Of a DNA stretch of 64,000 nucleotides, positions 12,521 through 24,969 are shown one piece after another. The notes beneath the pieces were generated by a model. That model saw only the letters and a program-made list of their open reading frames with translations, had not been told where the DNA came from and ran no database searches. A program made the translations under genes and the position numbers. This stretch comes from Chelydra serpentina (taxonomy: Eukaryota > Chordata > Testudines > Chelydridae), in NCBI GenBank assembly GCA_037349315.1, contig JBAIAC010000023.1, forward strand, positions 31,286,501-31,350,500, read 5' to 3'. The stretch's first letter is position 1, and each line of letters begins with the position of its first letter.

Positions 12521-14176
12521 GATGTTATGGTGATGGGAGGCATACAGCAAGTAAAATAAAGATGACACAGAAGTCTATCCCCAACATCCATTCTGTAGCT
12601 TTTACCCAGGCAAACCTTTGACCAAAGCTGGGACCAGACACTGGTTGGGTTCACAGTAATCTGAAAGATTCAGATAGATTTTGGGATAACAAAAGTGAAT
12701 CCATAGGATTTACCATTCTAGCCCATCTAGTAGGGTTTTTTGTCTTTAACTGGCCCGTACCAGGTGTTTCAATGTAAGGATTCCCCTAAGGGACAATTAT
12801 GGATAACCTGCTCATTACTATTTATTCAGAGTTCCCATAAGTCAGAATTTAGAGATACACTGTGAACATAGTCTTTCCCCCTCCCCCAGAGTTTACAGCA
12901 TAAGAAGAGATCTGACAAGATAAGGGGTGGTCAAACAGAGGGACAGGTGGGGCAAATGAGGATTAAAGTTACAAATGCAAGGTTATTGCCTAGAGGCATT
13001 ATAGATCTTGTTGCATTTTCAAAATGAATTAAATTATATGGTCAGACTATGCTGAGGAGTTTGTGGGAGACAAGCTCATAGGAAACTGTGAATGGACTGG
13101 GGGTAGAGGGAAAAGGAGAGACAAGGAAGAGACAGGTGAAGAGTGACAGTTATAGGGCTGCAGGTAGCAGTGAGCATTAGGATAATGAGGATCATGGACA
13201 TGGTGAGAGGACCATAAAAACAGGCTGAACATTGAGAGATGCTGCCTAACTTCTATCACTTAACAGCTGCTTTATATATTTTATATTACAATGCAGCATT
13301 TATTGAGGGTGGGGCTCTTGAGGGAAATCTTGGCAAGTGGACTTTGCAACACTAATTACTGCAGCATTTGCACTCTTATTAGCTGACCCACGTAGGTTGG
13401 AGTGGCATCTCTTTCAGTGCATGCTGCAGTGTGAGCCGAGTCTACGGATGTATGGTCTAGCAAAAGGAGTGTGACATATTAGCGAGTCCCTAGCCCTACA
13501 TCCTAAATTTTAAAGACAAAATCCTAGCTTCATTCAAGTCAGTGGGATGGTTTGCCATTGACTACATTGACACTAGAACTTCACTCTCAGAAAGGTGTCT
13601 TTGGCATATGCCCTCTTCAGGGTAAGCAGGAAATCCCAGTGCTCCTGGCTCCTCCACCAAACATAAAAAGTATATAATACAGTCATCTGCACACCAGAGC
13701 CTAAACAGCAGTAGAACTCAAGACCAAACCCCTTTTATTAGCAACAAAAGAAAGCCAGACACCACCAGTACCTTTAAACTTTCAAGGTCTGCAACTCTTT
13801 CCTTTACCAAAGACTGGATTGAGTTCTTACTGCTGACCCTTGTTTTATATCCTGGAGAGGATTCCCAGCCTGCCCTGCTCTTAAAGGGACAGCATAGTGC
13901 AAACACAATATTTTGGAAAATTGAAAAGAAGGGGTGGGGGAACTACAGCAAACAAAAGAAAAAAATATTTGGAATGTAGACAAAACAAACAAATGGGAAT
14001 AATACAGCTCTTCAAAGTGTAAGTGGAAAGATTAAGAGAATGTGAACTTGATGTTAAGTGAAAATGGAATAAAATGTTATCACATAGAGAGAAAACAAAC
14101 AGAGAAAATAATACAGTATGTGAATCTGTGTATGGGCCCAATCCTACATCTCTTTCATAGCCATTTAAGTCAATGG

Positions 14177-14246
14177 GTGAAATCCTGGACCTACTGAAGT
14201 CAATAGGCATTTTGTCATTGACTTCAATGGGGCCAGAATTTCACTC
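14177..14246. mobile_element. Short palindromic MITE (GTGAAATCC...GGAATTTCAC type)
   Basis: About 70 bp imperfect palindrome. The left end reads ggtgaaatcctgg and the right end ccagaatttcactcc, with internal gaagtcaat and attgacttc in inverted orientation. It is one of more than ten related copies in this window, so it is a dispersed family. The family name is not assigned. Confidence 0.65.
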
Positions 14247-16075
14247 CATGAGTGCTTTGCCTGAGTAATAGCAAGATTGGACCCTATATCTGAAAGGAAC
14301 AGGACATGGTACAACAGCAAAATAATGGGTACAGTAAAGGATAATTTCATCGGAAGAAGCAAGGGAAGGGAAAGCCTATTAACACTATAATAATATAGGT
14401 ACATGACACACTATGGACTCAGTCCTGCTTCCACAGAAGTCAATGAGAGTTTTACCATTTGCTGAGGTCTGCTCAGACTTCAATCCCATAAAGTGCAAAA
14501 TCTGTGGTCAGACCTGGTGTCCTCTTGCCTATGCCTCAGCCTCTGAAATGGGGACTGCCTATGGGAAGCATTGCAAATGCAGAGTGGAGGAGGTCCCCAG
14601 TATTGAAGTGAAAGCAATTATAAACGTAATGTACTGAATTCCTGGGGAGGGATGAGGGGAAAAGGAGAGAGACAAAAAGCAGCAATACTAAGGAACCCAA
14701 ACTGATCCGTTTTAATGGGTAAGTAAAATACTTGCTTTAAATAATGTTTCTTGTACTAGAGCCAGTCTTTGAAACAACCTTGTACAATAGTTTGCAAATC
14801 TGGGAAAGCTATTTCTTTGGTTTTTGAGCTATTTAAATAAGATTTTAGTATTACTGAATACAAGAGCTATTACCCTGTAAGGTAAAGTCCCCTTTACACT
14901 GATAAAATCCTCTTTGGGCCTAGTCCTCTTTCTCTGAAGTCAAGAGCAAATCTCCCATTTGCTTTAATGGGAGCAGAATTGGGGCCTCTATCATCAAGAA
15001 TGTTCCCAGTTCCTCTAAGTCAGTGGTTTATTTGCATTTATCTGTAGTATTATTACAAGACAAACAGAATTCTGCTTTTCTTGCTAAGGAGCTACTAAGT
15101 AAGGCCAACTCTAGCACATTTGTAAAACCAACAAACCTGTTTTTTCTTTAAAATGTAAGGAACACATTTATATTTCACTCCTAGTTCATTCCAGTACAAA
15201 AAGCACAGTGTCAGAATTAATGAATAAAGTATTTTTGTGACGTTTTATATTGCATTGTATTGGCATTTATACAGCTTTTTTCACAGGCTTCATGTCAAAA
15301 CCCTTTACAGGGCAATAAATCATATACCTTTCCTGATGAAATTGTATGCAGGCAATTGGGCACCTATCCTGCCCACATTCAAGCCATAGGGCATAACTGT
15401 GTAGGATCCTGCAACGGTATTTCCCAGAAATGGATATAGGTCTTCCCTATTGAATACCCTACAGAATATAATATCTTTAGTACCCACTGGAATGGGCACT
15501 GGAAACAGGTTCACAAGACCTAACATTAACATTTTATGGAAAAGATTTTGTGTATTATGGTATCTGTGTTATCCACCAATCCAAGTCTTATTTTGGATTG
15601 TGCACCGACAGCTTTCTGGCCACCGGCAAAATCATACAAAATGTCTGTCTACACTGACAAGAAGAGATTCTTAAACTTTTTTTTTCCCCATGAAAAATAA
15701 TAATGGTTCCTTACTAGACTAAACCTAATTACAACAATTTTAGATCGAAATTATTAGTATTTAAAATATAACCCCAAATGTAGATTTCAAAATGAAGCAA
15801 GGCATCTCTGTATTTCTGTGGTTTGTTTCTCCTTTGCTGTTTACTCCTATACTTAAAAGAAGTGCCAGAGGATTGACTATATGACTAAATAGATTGTTTC
15901 CCTGTAATCTTCCTTTGAGTCTTCAATTCCTACAGTATTCCCAAAGCAAGTTTTGGGTAATACAGAGTAGGGACTCAGAAGTTATAGTAAAATAATTGTT
16001 AATAAATATTATTTATGTTTACATTGCATGTTTCATCCTGGAGGATCACAAAGTGCTTTACTTACATCATCATCT

Positions 16076-16131
16076 GGGGTGAAATTCTGGCTCCACTGAA
16101 GTCAATGGAAGTTTTGCTCAGATTTCACCCC
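16076..16131. mobile_element. Short palindromic MITE, same family
   Basis: Inverted ends ggggtgaaattctgg and cagatttcaccccg with the gaagtcaatgg core. The central right core is partly deleted compared with the 14177 copy. Confidence 0.6.
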
Positions 16132-18195
16132 GATATACTATATACTAGGATCACACCATCCACCACTGAAATGCAGCCACCTCTAAAATGCAACACAGCA
16201 ATGACTTAAGAGAACATGGCAACACTTTACAACAATTTAATAGAATTAGAAACCATTTTAAAACTACATTTCTACCTAGGCTAGGTCAGAAAACATTTTT
16301 AAAACCAGTATTACCATTCCTTACACCTATTCACACTGGTTGATGGTTACTAGGTTAGCTGGAACTTAATGTATTGGCCAGTTAAGCTGTTAGAGTGGTT
16401 TCTAGCCTGTGACAAAGACACACACAAATTTTGCTCTCCAGAAGACTTTGCTTTTGTCCTTTCTTGGTTTTGATATACTCAATCTAAAACAAAAGTCATT
16501 CAGCTGAAAATACTGTGCTCTTTTTGTGTATGTAAAAACATAGCACTGAGCACCACTAATTTTCATTGACTTCAGTGGAAGTTGAGAGCACTCAGCACCA
16601 CCCAGGAGGCAATCAGCACCTTGCAGGATCAGGCCATTAAGTAAGCAATATAACTATACTAGTATAGCTTTTCCTTTCTTCTTAGTACCAGCTCACACTC
16701 AATTCATAAGAGGTCAAATTCACACATGACCCAAGATCACACTGTTGTACTCTGATCATAACATAGCATAATTTGAACTCTTGATCCCTTGTCTGTATAT
16801 GAGTCGTTAAGTAGTTTCAGGAATAATCTGTAAATAATACACATGCACAGACTTTATTGAGATGGATGACATTGATAATTAAGATAGTCTTTTCACTGGT
16901 GGACACCCTCAGCAGGTCAATAGTTAAAGTGGAATTTTAAGAGTAACCAATGCATTAGAGCTTGTCAATTCTATTCTTTCTGGCAGTAATACATTCTGGA
17001 GATTAAATTAGACCACATTTGTTACAATGGAAATGGATTTATGTTAGCATTCAGGATTATGTTCCCAGTCAATTTTTATTATGTTTTTGTTCATATTTAT
17101 TCTTGAGGTCTCACTTCATCATTTCCATCATTTTTGATCAATTCAGTTTAAACTGGAAAACCATTTGTTTTTCATTTTTAAAAATTACTATTTATTCTCC
17201 TTTAAAACTTTGTGCATTATGGTCTCTGAAGTACAAAAGAAGAGAGAAACAAGAGAAGTGAGAATAATTTACTATATGATACATCTATGGTATTTCTAAG
17301 GTACCTATTACCATGGTATCAAAATGCTGGATCTTTGATAACATGTGATCTTTGATCTTTACATTGGATTCTGTATAGTATTTTTAATTAAACTTTTTCT
17401 TCGATGCCAGCAGTACCTAACATGTGAACAACGCTATAGAAAACACAAAAGCCTATGAGCACAGAGAGTAGAAAATGGTGGCTAGTTATGGCATTTTTAT
17501 TATAACATTACAAATGGTCCAATCCACTAATCCTTGCTGAGTCAAAATTTCCAACTACTTCGGAGGAAGTTTTGCTTGAGTAAGAATTGCAAGATTAAGC
17601 ACATCATAAAGTAATAAATCTACTAAAACTAAATTAATAAAACAAGCTAAAGTATATATTAGAGCCAAATTTAAGGTATTCACTTGCATAAATTATTCAG
17701 AAAAGCTCACACCTTCAGGCATGCATTCTAGGGCAGGATTAGGTCCTACAGTATATGGCAAATATTTTAGTCACTTTGTAGGCTTTAAACAAAAGAGCTT
17801 TGTTTAGGACTCATTTCTATACCAATATTTCAGACATTTTCCTTCATTTTATTTTCTGCTTGAAAAGTTACACCACAAACTCATATAACATTTATTACTA
17901 TTAAAACACACAGAGACATTAAATAATCTTTACACAACAGTTGAACCCATGGTTGATTTAGCAAGATGGCTATTTTAAAGATACAATTAATTATTCCCTT
18001 TTATTTTATCTTCTTTAGAGTATTATCACTATTTCTACTTTCAGATCTATTGAGGCTAATATGGAGACACATTCTGAAGTCTCTTCTTCCACTGATGCAT
18101 GGAAAATATACATAGGTAACGCCCCATTAGTGCTAATGAAAGTGAAGTGTGTATATTTCCTCATTCACCAATAGGAGAATCACTTTCTTTGACCT

Positions 18196-18282
18196 AAACA
18201 ACAAGGAGTCCGGTAGCACTTTAAAGACTAACAGATTTATTTGGGCATAAGCTTTCGTGGGTAAAAATCCCACTTCTTCAGA
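18196..18282 (-). mobile_element. Short Penelope/SINE-like element with 11-bp target duplication
   Basis: About 87-bp element. Read on the minus strand it begins TCTGAAGAAGTGGG and ends CTCCTTGTTGTTT. It is flanked by perfect direct repeats ttctttgacct at 18185-18195 and 18283-18293, an 11-bp target-site duplication. The same sequence family recurs at 54930-55028 and in inverted pairs at 57306-57797. A 5-bp stem (GTGGG/CCCAC) sits between CTGAAGA and GAAA, a layout like a hammerhead ribozyme core. Long variable duplications fit target-primed retrotransposition, as in Penelope-like elements or LINE-mobilised SINEs. The family name is an inference. Confidence 0.75.
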
Positions 18283-18639
18283 TTCTTTGACCTGATATTC
18301 TGCTAGTTATATTCAGCTGTAGAGCCAAATACTGCCATCAGTGTTGAGCCGAACCTACATCATAAGATGTAGGTGATCAAGAAGAAACAAGCACAATCCT
18401 GGAATTGTGGAATCTCAAAAGGTAAGACTAAATTCTGCCACCCTTAATCACACTGACCACCAACCTATTCCACAAGGCCCACTGTTTTCAGTGGGACTCC
18501 TCCTGAAGCATGGTACAACTCAAGGGACATATTATGATACCCTTCTACTGAGTGGTGTCTTCTCTGTCTGTTCCAGCTGTCCCCCTGCTGCATTCCCTTT
18601 TCCCCTCTCCTTTCTGTTGGTCCTGTGTGGCCACCCCTC

Positions 18640-19669
18640 CCGGCCATTGTGCTAACTAAAGTCATAGCCCTATTCATAGGAATGGCTTGTACAGACTGAC
18701 TGGAGCCATTGCTCTGCCTAGGGAGGGGGCTTCTTGCTTCTTGGTTTGGTTCCTTTGTTCAGGCCCGGGCTCGGTGTAGGGGGCGCTGTCCAGGTATGCA
18801 AGACCTAAAGTGGCCACATAGCTGAGCATATGAGTCATACCTGTGGCTCAGAACATGCCCAGGCATGCCTATGCTTACCTGTAGTTTTCCCTGCCTTCTC
18901 TCCTCCCCCGTATTAAGGGGAACCAATCAAAAGTACTGGTGGGAAACTGCCTAAGTTTGCCTTTAAAACCAGACATTTTCTGATCAGACCCTCGGAGAAG
19001 GTCCTTGCTTTGCCACCTGGTCTGATCAGCTAGGGGTCTTTGGGGGTCCCTCTCCCCGCTCTCGTTTGTTTTTGAGCGTACCCCCGTTTTAAACTCCCCT
19101 CCCACGAACAACGAATTTGTGCCTGGAGATCTCCTGATTATTGTAAGCGAATCGAGTCTTCTCTGCGTCCTCTGATGCTGAAACTGCTGCTGCTACTGTC
19201 CTGGGGATTGGTAAGGAAAAACCTCTTGCACACTTCCCTTGTTTTGACTGCTGGCTTTCTTTCCCCAGCAGGCAGACCCAAGCTAACTCCTTGGTTTGTA
19301 TCTGTAATCTGCTTTTAGCTCCACAGCAGCGCTTTTGCTGCTAGAAATAAAACTGCTGCAGCCACCACTAGTTAACCCCCCCCTCCTTGGAGCTGTATCC
19401 TGGGCACACACCACTCTGCCCTCTGGAACTACCCCTAGTATAAGGTGCATCCATTAGGTTTAGTCTTTAGTCTAGATAAATTGTAATTTCATTTTGCATA
19501 GCTGTGGTTAAGTTAGCTTTAAAGAATTGTGCTCTGTAAATTAGGCTTAACAAGTTGTTGCATTGTGTTCTGTTACTTGCTAACTTGTGTAATCTTCGTT
19601 AAGATGGATCATAGATAAGATTTTGCTGTGTTCTGTATAAACCCCCCAACCTCATTCCTCTACCACTGC

Positions 19670-19700
<31 letters not shown>

Positions 19701-20160
19701 TCCCTTCCACCACGTGCTCACCCCCCCTCCCCTCCTATAGCTGCCAAACCTCAATTGCATTACTAAAGTCTAGCATAAAAACCCCATTGGTTACCTTTTT
19801 TCTCTCTAACACACCTCACATTTTACATTTACACCACTGTGACACATTTTTACCTAGAGTTGTTGGTTATTTAACACATTTTACCATAACTGTTAGTTGG
19901 TTATATGCTGCTGTGACACACCCTTTACATAGAAATTGTTAGCTACCTGTTACATTTATACTTCAGTGTTAATTGGTTACCAACTGTATTGTACCCCACT
20001 ATTAAAACCCCCTATCCTGTTTACTAAAAGAAACCCCTCCCCAATTGTCTACCTTAACAAACCCCATACCCCTCACTATTTAATTTTTCCCTGTTTTTAT
20101 ATTTTCTTAATAAAGTTTATTTTGCACCCCACCAGTGCAGTAATTGTCCCCCAAGATCCC
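18640..20160 (+). repeat. Unclassified retroelement-like segment (leader/LTR-like)
   Basis: This segment looks like a transposon-derived transcription unit rather than unique DNA. It has a promoter-like part at 18720-19020 with AACCAATCA and ttaaaacc, and a GC-rich stretch ending in a good splice donor (ggattg/gtaagg at about 19205-19216). A CT-rich segment with a (CT)n tract follows. AATAAA lies at 20109-20114, followed by a T/C-rich tail. Immediately downstream is a retrotransposon ORF end. No boundaries with target duplications were found, so it could be an LTR, a retroelement 5' region or a chimera. Confidence 0.4.
19670..19696. repeat. (CT)n microsatellite
   Basis: About 13 CT repeats inside the retroelement-like segment. 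Confidence 0.9.
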
Positions 20161-20355
20161 CTACCTGCTGGCAGGGACATTCTCCACCAGGAGCCCTACT
20201 AACATCTACACCGCCTTCAAATGCAGCAAATGCAATCGAGACTGCCACTCTCGTGTGGGGCTCCACAGCCACAACAGACACTGCACAACCATCAACTAAA
20301 CATTCCCCATGGCCGCATATCCATCATCTCTCGAGACTAACGGACGCCAACAATA
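20161..20355 (+). mobile_element. Non-LTR retrotransposon 3' end (ORF C-terminus with zinc knuckle)
   Basis: The frame at 20213-20299 reads AFKCSKCNRDCHSRVGLHSH followed by nine further residues and a stop. This is a C-x2-C...H-x4-C-type finger typical of the C-terminus of many LINE-type reverse transcriptase ORFs. A short 3' UTR and a ctctcgagactaacggacgc tail with CAA-type repeats follow. The element is heavily 5' truncated, so only the final 28 codons are legible. Confidence 0.55.
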
Positions 20356-22049
20356 GCTTCTCATACTGCACTCATCACCACAGTATGAATGTCTTCCAGT
20401 AGTGCATTAAGGATCATGACTAACAGCTGTCATGTGTGATTGGTTCTCTCTCTCATCCTCTTCCCAGATGGAGAACTGTGTGGACAGAATAGCATGTTGG
20501 TTTTGGTAGGATTTTTGTTTATTTACTTTGATTTTGATGTGACCCAGTGAATGTACCATTTGATGTGAGTAAGGATATCACAATCTGGTCCCTTTGCGTA
20601 AAGATAGCAGAACCAAACTTATAGTAAGATACAGCTCTTGGGAAGGCTCCTTGAAACTGGTCTCTCTAAAGAAATGGACAGTAAATGTCAGTTTATTCAC
20701 ACCAGTGTGAGATTAGAATCAGACCTTCTGTTTCAGCATCCAGACAGATTAAAAAAGCTTTAAGATTTGATTAAGCTTTGAATAAATCTAGTATTAAGAG
20801 TTATAAAAAGTTATGGCTGCACCAAAAGCAAAAAATGAGTAAATGACATAAGAAATGCTAGGTTGCAGGAAGAACAGCAGATGGCAACATTATTTTCATT
20901 AAAAAATGTAAATAATCAGAATTTTAAATAGATATTTTTAAATAAACCTTATGTATTCCTGGCTGATGATCCAAGTAAATGTGTGGCTTCCCTTAGACTG
21001 AGCAGTTTTCAGTGTTGTCAATTGTCATTGGATCAAACCAATGTTGTCAACACATATTCTTCTCTTTCAGACATTTTGCTGACTCTGCAGTCTGGAGCCA
21101 GTTTAAAAAACTCAGTAAGTTCCTTAGACAGTGTTACCACAGCGATTTTCCATTTTTATTTCAGTTTTGAGCAAGTGCAGATCTCCATCACTGGAAAGCA
21201 CCTGGATCAAGCTACCATCGGTATCAGTGACTTCCTGAATCAGCATTTCAGAAGGATAAATGATAACCACCAAACTGGCCATAAGATTCCAGTGGATGGG
21301 CTGTAGAGCAAAGATCTTTGCTTTTCTCTCTTGCACTTCCAGAGATAGCGCAAGTTTAATCTTTTAGTTTTAATTCTTCAGGAAAGCCTATTAAGCCTAT
21401 TTCACAGCAACATTTATGTCTGAGAGCTCTTTAATCAAAAGCAGAATCACATGCACAAAAACTACATGATGGAGTAATGAGGTATAACCAGTTTGAGTCT
21501 AGGACATCACTGCCACAGATGGATTACAATGATACAAGCCAAAATTCAAACTTGTGTGCTTAAAGCAAGGTGGGGAGATTTTAAAAGCACAAATGGCTTT
21601 TAGGTGGGTTTTACCATAAATACACAAATAATTCTTGGAGATAAAGAACTATCCAGAGTGAAAACTGAAGTAATGCCATGTCCTCCCTACTATTATGGCA
21701 ATTTCATTATATATATATCACTGATGTGTGAGAAGACACTGGTGCTAAATCTTCTCTTCCAAAGATGTTTATTAACTATATAATCTCCTAAAAGATAATA
21801 TAGCTATCTGGGGCATATTCCCAACGATCCCTTCCTATATTCTCCTTTGAGAATTTATTGTATAGATGCAGTTGTGCATGCATTTTTGGTGCCAAGCTAA
21901 TATCTGCCAGTAAAGCAGTGTCAGAGGGTGAAAATAATCAGAATTACGCAACTGATGACCTACAAATTGTGCCTTTCTGTTCAACTCAGTTCATTTTCTT
22001 CCCTCATACTCCCTGTTTATCTGTTTTGACCTCTTATTGTGTTCTGTTA

Positions 22050-22160
22050 TTTAAATTGTAAGCTGCATGGGGCAAGGACTATGTTTTTACATTTGTACAG
22101 TGCCTAATACAATGGGGCCCGATCCATGACTGGGGTTCCTATGTTGCATTGTAATTAAAA
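22050..22160 (+). mobile_element. L3/CR1-type LINE 3' fragment
   Basis: Contains the sequence style of L3 3' ends: gtaagctgcatggggcaagg, then a tttgtacagtgcctaataca block and a tggggttcctatg block, followed by an A-rich tail. Confidence 0.7.
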
Positions 22161-23829
22161 ATCATGCTAAATAATATATACATTTGCCTGGAACGAAATA
22201 TAATTGTCAACAATGATCAATTCACACTATTAATATTGGTTAATAAAGGATCCATTGTGTATTCTATCTTCCTGTGGGGCTGCATTTTCATACTTAACAA
22301 TAACACATGCAAGGCCTGACCATGCAGTGCTCTCACGGGCAAAATTTCAATTAGATAGGCAAAATTCTCCATTGTCTTCAGTGGATGTTTTACTTGCATT
22401 GAAACAGCAAGTCTGGGCCCATCATGTATAACCATGCTGCTCGTTGTCTGTGAGAGCAAACAAAGCAGGGATTTCCTTTTAACAAGGTAATGAACTTTCT
22501 TATGTGAAGTTTAGCAGCTGCTGCTTGTTCATATTATGGAACTGGCTAAAACTGAGAAGTCAGATTTTTGCCCAATGTGTGGTAACAGACATGAGTGTCT
22601 GGCTACTTATTCACATTCCTGGGGGTGAGGGCAACTTGGCATCCTTCAGCTTTTAGGAGATCATCCATTTCTCCCTGCTCTGCAGTTTCTTAAAGCTGTG
22701 AATGTGCTTTTCTGGAGAAGAAATCCTGAAAAGGAGCCTGCTAATGTAGGCCATCTGCAGCTGTGAATCTGATGAAAGGTTTGCTGAAAAGCACAGCAAA
22801 AGGCAAAATGAGTCCCCATATCAGCCCTATACTCTGCTCCTTTTAAATCTGTGCAGCTAGATGTTTTAGAGTGGGTTTGCTTTTCCCACTTTGAGGCAGT
22901 GTCTGTTTTTGAAGACGTGGATACTGATTCAGAGGACACTATTAAAGACCATTGTTGCTCTTTAATTTTCTGCTGCAATACTGAGCGCAGGAAAAGTGGG
23001 GAGTATTTGGAACTTGGGTGGTGTTATCTTCATACTAGGCTTCAGACATACTCTTCGCATTACTAGACTCGGACCATGACAGAGCAGCGATTTGCACTTG
23101 AACACACACTAGCCAATCCACTCTACCTTCATCATCCTTTGAATGCCTTTTGTTTCCCAAGACAGACACTACACACAAAATATGATCACTAAAACAACAA
23201 GTGTTACCAAGGGAGATGAAAACAGGATCCTTGTAATAAAGGCAGGACAGAAGATCACCACTGGCTGGTCTCGCCAAACAGAATGTGGAGGAAGGGCTCA
23301 TCTCTCTGGGGTGGCTTAGACCAAACAGCCAGAGTCTGGAAAATATAGTGGTCTGTTTGAGGCCCAGAAAAAGCAGTGGTAGGAAGAGAGGCCAGGACAC
23401 GACATCTGATTTCTGAGCTGTAGATCACTATGGCCACACTAATAGTTTTACTGATTTAAATTATGTTGCTGCACTCACTGAAGAGAATGGAAACAATCAC
23501 TGACACAGAATTGGGCCCTTAGATTTTTTTTTAGTGATTTTAAAATGGGCAATTCACTCAGGATCAACTTGAATATGCTGAAATATCTAGTATAAGGTTT
23601 AAATAGTTCTATATGCACAGCAGTTTGAGAAGATGTAGTGCTTTGTAAGTGCTTATTTTCATGTCAATATTTATATTGTTCTTCATCCATTGCTTCCCAC
23701 CCCCATTGTTCCTCCCCCCAGGCCCAGGGATCAATTTATAGGCCAAAATAACACAAGGTCTTTTTCTTTTCTTTTTTGCCACATCTAGGAAACTGAAATA
23801 GCGTAAGAAGGCTAGATTTCTCATGGAAG

Positions 23830-23915
23830 GAAAGGGTTAAGGTCATGGGCTTGGCATCAGGAGAAAGTTCTATTCTTGGCTCTACCACACACTTGCTGTA
23901 TGAGCTTGTAGAGCA
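23830..23915 (+). mobile_element. MIR SINE, 5' half
   Basis: tRNA-derived half of MIR: catgggcttggcatcaggag, then ttctattcttggctctacca and a cttgctgtatgagctt segment. The 3' half is missing. Confidence 0.7.
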
Positions 23916-24724
23916 AGATAGAGACCAGGAGTAGAGACTGAAGCCAATAAATTCCTCCTTTGTAACTTTTCCTCCTTCATTATGCATGAAGCAAGTTTTT
24001 CCAGAATTCTAGTGTATGGCAAAGGGTTGGGAAATGCGATTCAACCGAAAGACAGAACAAACAGACGAAAATGTTTGGAAAATGTCATTTAAAAGGTTTT
24101 CTTGGGAGCTTGTAATGTATTAAAATGGAATCTCTGCTCACACAACAAAGACAGAGGGCCAGATTCATCCCTGGTGTAAGCAAGCACAACTCCACTGATC
24201 GCACCAGAGTTGCACATGGACTGAATTTGGCATAGGGTAGCTCTGCTTGCTGCTTTCGGCATCCTTTCTGAAAAAGACAAGAAAAGACTCCGGTCAAGAT
24301 TTTTAAGAATATGAGCCTAAAATTAGGTTCTAAATAAGTAACCTGATTTTAAAGAGCGCCGAGCACCCAACAGTTTCCACTAACATCAAACTGAACTGCT
24401 AAATGTTCCGATATTTGAAAACCAGACCACTGACTTGGCTTTAAGTTCCAATTTTTGAGAATCATGATCCCAAGAATGTAGCTAAGGGTATATCCTGGTA
24501 ATAGAATCTGGGCATTTTTTAAACATTTGGAGGCAGTCTACACTCATCTGTGAATGCTGAGGACAAAATGATTTAAATGACACGTTGCAGGTTCCCAGAT
24601 CTATTGAAAGAAAAAGAAAAGTGAATATAACACAACAGTTCATCAAAACAGACTGCAATCCACTAGTCGGTCATGTGTCATTAAATTAACATTTGCTACT
24701 ACTATTGGATTACATAACACGTTT

Positions 24725-24905
24725 CATCTCATGCTCTCCAAACATTTCACAAATGTGAGTACTATTATCTCCATCCCACAGACAGAAACTGAGGCACATG
24801 CAGGTTAAGTAATTTACCCAAGTCAAAAAGCACAACAACAGAAGCAGGAACAGAATCAAAGTGTCCAATCACCTGTCTCAGACCACTAGATAAAATTGCT
24901 TCCTG
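24725..24905 (-). mobile_element. MIR SINE
   Basis: Reverse-complement MIR hallmark: tattatctccatcccacaga, then actgaggcacatgcaggtta and a loss-decayed tRNA-like head near 24850-24905. Confidence 0.75.
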
Positions 24906-24969
24906 GCACATTATTGCACTACCTCCTGCTTTTCATTGTGACCATTTCAAATCAAAACTCCCTCTAAAA

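Larger units (their letters stand above)
12521..18184. other. Intergenic, AT-rich, scattered MITE fragments
   Basis: No gene is recognised. Several copies of a short palindromic MITE built on GAAGTCAATGG occur (best copies listed separately; others near 13530-13590, 14412-14490, 14916-14990, 16560-16635 and 17517-17590). A MIR-like 3' segment may lie at about 16020-16070. The remainder shows no structure I can support. Confidence 0.5.
20356..24724. other. Intergenic, no gene seen
   Basis: AT-rich DNA with an L3/CR1 tail (22050-22160) and a MIR fragment (23830-23915), both listed separately, and diverged short MITEs near 22330-22420 and 24155-24240. Open frames of up to 121 codons (for example minus strand 23035-23400) show no recognisable domain. 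Confidence 0.5.

Noticed and set aside
23035..23400. 121-codon minus-strand open frame
   Set aside because: No similarity recognised. The length is plausible by chance in a 64-kb window.
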